DNA from: an uncultured Prevotella sp.
GTDB taxonomy: Bacteria; Bacteroidota; Bacteroidia; Bacteroidales; Bacteroidaceae
Direction: 5' to 3'
DNA length: 64,000 nt
NCBI GenBank assembly: GCA_900540375.1
Contig: UQFS01000009.1
Coordinates: forward strand, 40,523 to 104,522
Shown: in pieces, positions 63,093 to 64,000 of the stretch
Layout of the letters: every line of letters begins with the position of its first letter
Numbering within the stretch: position 1 is the stretch's first letter
Notes under the pieces: model-generated
Database searches by the model: none
What the model was told of the DNA's origin: nothing
What the model saw: only the letters and a program-made list of their open reading frames with translations
Position numbers and translations under genes: made by a program

Positions 63093-63995
63093 ATGAAAAA
63101 GTTATTATCATATCTCTTTGCGCTGGCCGCCGTCGCCTTCGCGTTCACCTCTTGCGAGGACGTGCCCATGCCGTATGACTATCCGAATTCGGGTAACAAC
63201 AGTGAGAACGTTGATCCTAATGCCAAGGGACAAAGTGCAGAAAACCCTTATACTGTGCAGGAGGCCGTACAACTTATCAAAGATGGTAAGGCACCTACTA
63301 CTGAAGTCTATGTAAAGGGCATAGTCTCTAAGTTGGATTATTATAATGCCGATTACAAGAGTCTGAGCTACTATATTTCTGATGATGGCAAGACAGAAGA
63401 TATGCAGGTATATTCAGGCAAGGGATTGAATGGAGCTGATTTCAACAGTAAGTCTGATCTGAAGGTTGGACAGACTGTGGTTGTCAGGGGTGTCATCAAG
63501 TCCTTTGATAAGAAGGGCACAACTATCTATGAAGTGGACAAAAATAGTCAGATCGTCAGCATTGAAGGAAGTGGCGAGGCTTCAAGCACGGGTGACAAAG
63601 GTCAGAGCAAGGATAATCCTTTGACACCATCTGAGGCTTTGGATATTGCCACAGCTCTTGGCAAGGGCAATACTTCAACAGAGAGTTATTACATTAAGGG
63701 AAAAATTAGTTCGATCAAGTTCAGCTTTGATGCTGAGCATGGTACAGCTACATTCAATATCTCAGCAGATGGTTCTAAGTCAGGTGAGTTCACCTGCTAT
63801 AGTGTGTACTATTTTGGTAACAAGTCATGGGTAGAAGGTAACATGCAAGTGAAGGAAGGTGATGAGGTCGTTGTCTATGGCAAGTTGACCAATTTCAAAG
63901 GAACACCAGAGACGGCTGCCAAGAAAGCCTGCCTGTACTCCTTAAATGAGTCCACTTTAAAAAGTCCCTTATTTGGTCCAAGTCAGATAATGTAA
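63093..63995 (+). CDS. Lipoprotein with two OB-fold domains
   Basis: 300 residues. Lipobox FTSC (Cys about residue 20), linker rich in Asn/Pro, then two similar units: AENPYTVQEAVQLIKDGKAP ... YVKGIVSKLDYY and KDNPLTPSEALDIATALGKG ... YYIKGKISSIKF. Each has the ENPYTxxEAxxI-xxxxYVKGxI pattern of the OB-fold family paired with DUF5689. It ends at TAA 63993-63995, 5 bases before the window edge; whether this is the natural end is not certain. Confidence 0.85.
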   Translation: MKKLLSYLFALAAVAFAFTSCEDVPMPYDYPNSGNNSENVDPNAKGQSAENPYTVQEAVQLIKDGKAPTTEVYVKGIVSKLDYYNADYKSLSYYISDDGKTEDMQVYSGKGLNGADFNSKSDLKVGQTVVVRGVIKSFDKKGTTIYEVDKNSQIVSIEGSGEASSTGDKGQSKDNPLTPSEALDIATALGKGNTSTESYYIKGKISSIKFSFDAEHGTATFNISADGSKSGEFTCYSVYYFGNKSWVEGNMQVKEGDEVVVYGKLTNFKGTPETAAKKACLYSLNESTLKSPLFGPSQIM

Positions 63996-64000
63996 GATTA

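Noticed and set aside
61421..63169. Minus-strand open frame of 582 codons
   Set aside because: Antisense to the TonB receptor and the OB-fold lipoprotein genes, which have signal peptides and family motifs.
63093..63995. Frameshift at the end of the double OB-fold lipoprotein
   Set aside because: The last ten residues look slightly unlike the family, but there is no sequence after the stop in the window to compare, so I did not call it.

Overview
The window reads as chromosomal DNA of a Bacteroidota member, most likely a Prevotella-like Bacteroidales. The reasons are: many promoters of the TTTG-N19/20-TAnnTTTG type, almost no Shine-Dalgarno sites, SusC/SusD and TonB-dependent receptor genes, DUF4369, DUF5689 and lipocalin-like lipoproteins, a Wza/Wzz/Wzi capsule system, a zinc-independent bL31, and a tmRNA whose tag reads GENNYALAA. 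The genus is an inference.

Layout. 1-5.4 kb (minus strand) is a type I restriction-modification island: hsdM (broken by a frameshift), a half-length single-TRD hsdS, a DUF4160/DUF2442 pair, a four-helix-bundle-suffix protein and the first half of hsdR. A duplicated 61-bp promoter segment and a G-rich 9-bp tandem repeat at the hsdR start mark it as a rearranged locus. 5.5-21 kb is housekeeping: dnaX, then divergently ftsB-like/divIC, a membrane protein, a DUF4369 lipoprotein, pyrC, a free-standing MetH-activation domain, a metallophosphoesterase, plsC, a polyprenol-phosphate sugar synthase, mfd, a mini-TPR gene, and the korDABC 2-oxoacid:ferredoxin oxidoreductase operon. 21-31 kb holds trpB2, a SusC/SusD pair, trxB, a glutathione peroxidase, lipoproteins, a secreted nuclease and rpmE2 with a structured leader.

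31.6-48.1 kb is a surface polysaccharide cluster transcribed mainly on the minus strand. It has wza, wzz, wzx, wzy, an acetyltransferase, a WbsX-like protein, a glycosyltransferase, licD, a cytidylyltransferase/PLP-enzyme fusion, a WecA/TagO-type and a WcaJ/PglC-type initiating transferase, and one oppositely oriented glycosyltransferase. The licD/fusion pair suggests a phospho-amino-alcohol (phosphoethanolamine-like) decoration. Between wza and wzz lie a decayed PIN toxin-antitoxin module, two tiny related ORFs, and a diverged second copy of the wza 3' end.

48.3-49.5 kb holds ssrA (tmRNA) and about 0.8 kb of non-coding DNA rich in inverted repeats. 49.5-58.3 kb carries a GH2 beta-galactosidase, a lipocalin-like lipoprotein, wzi, an RSFG-repeat secreted protein, a histidine phosphatase, a DUF308 protein, udk and a uracil-DNA-glycosylase-family protein. 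58.4-64 kb carries a secreted endonuclease/exonuclease/phosphatase divergent from a TonB-dependent receptor and two OB-fold lipoproteins, which look like one system for handling an extracellular phosphodiester or nucleic-acid substrate.

Candidates for something not well described: the aminoalcohol-phosphate capsule module (34.2-36.7 kb), the nuclease/receptor/OB-fold locus (58.4-64 kb), the wza-tail duplication with its tiny ORFs and decayed toxin-antitoxin (43.5-45.5 kb), and the G-rich repeat overlapping the hsdR start (1.5 kb).
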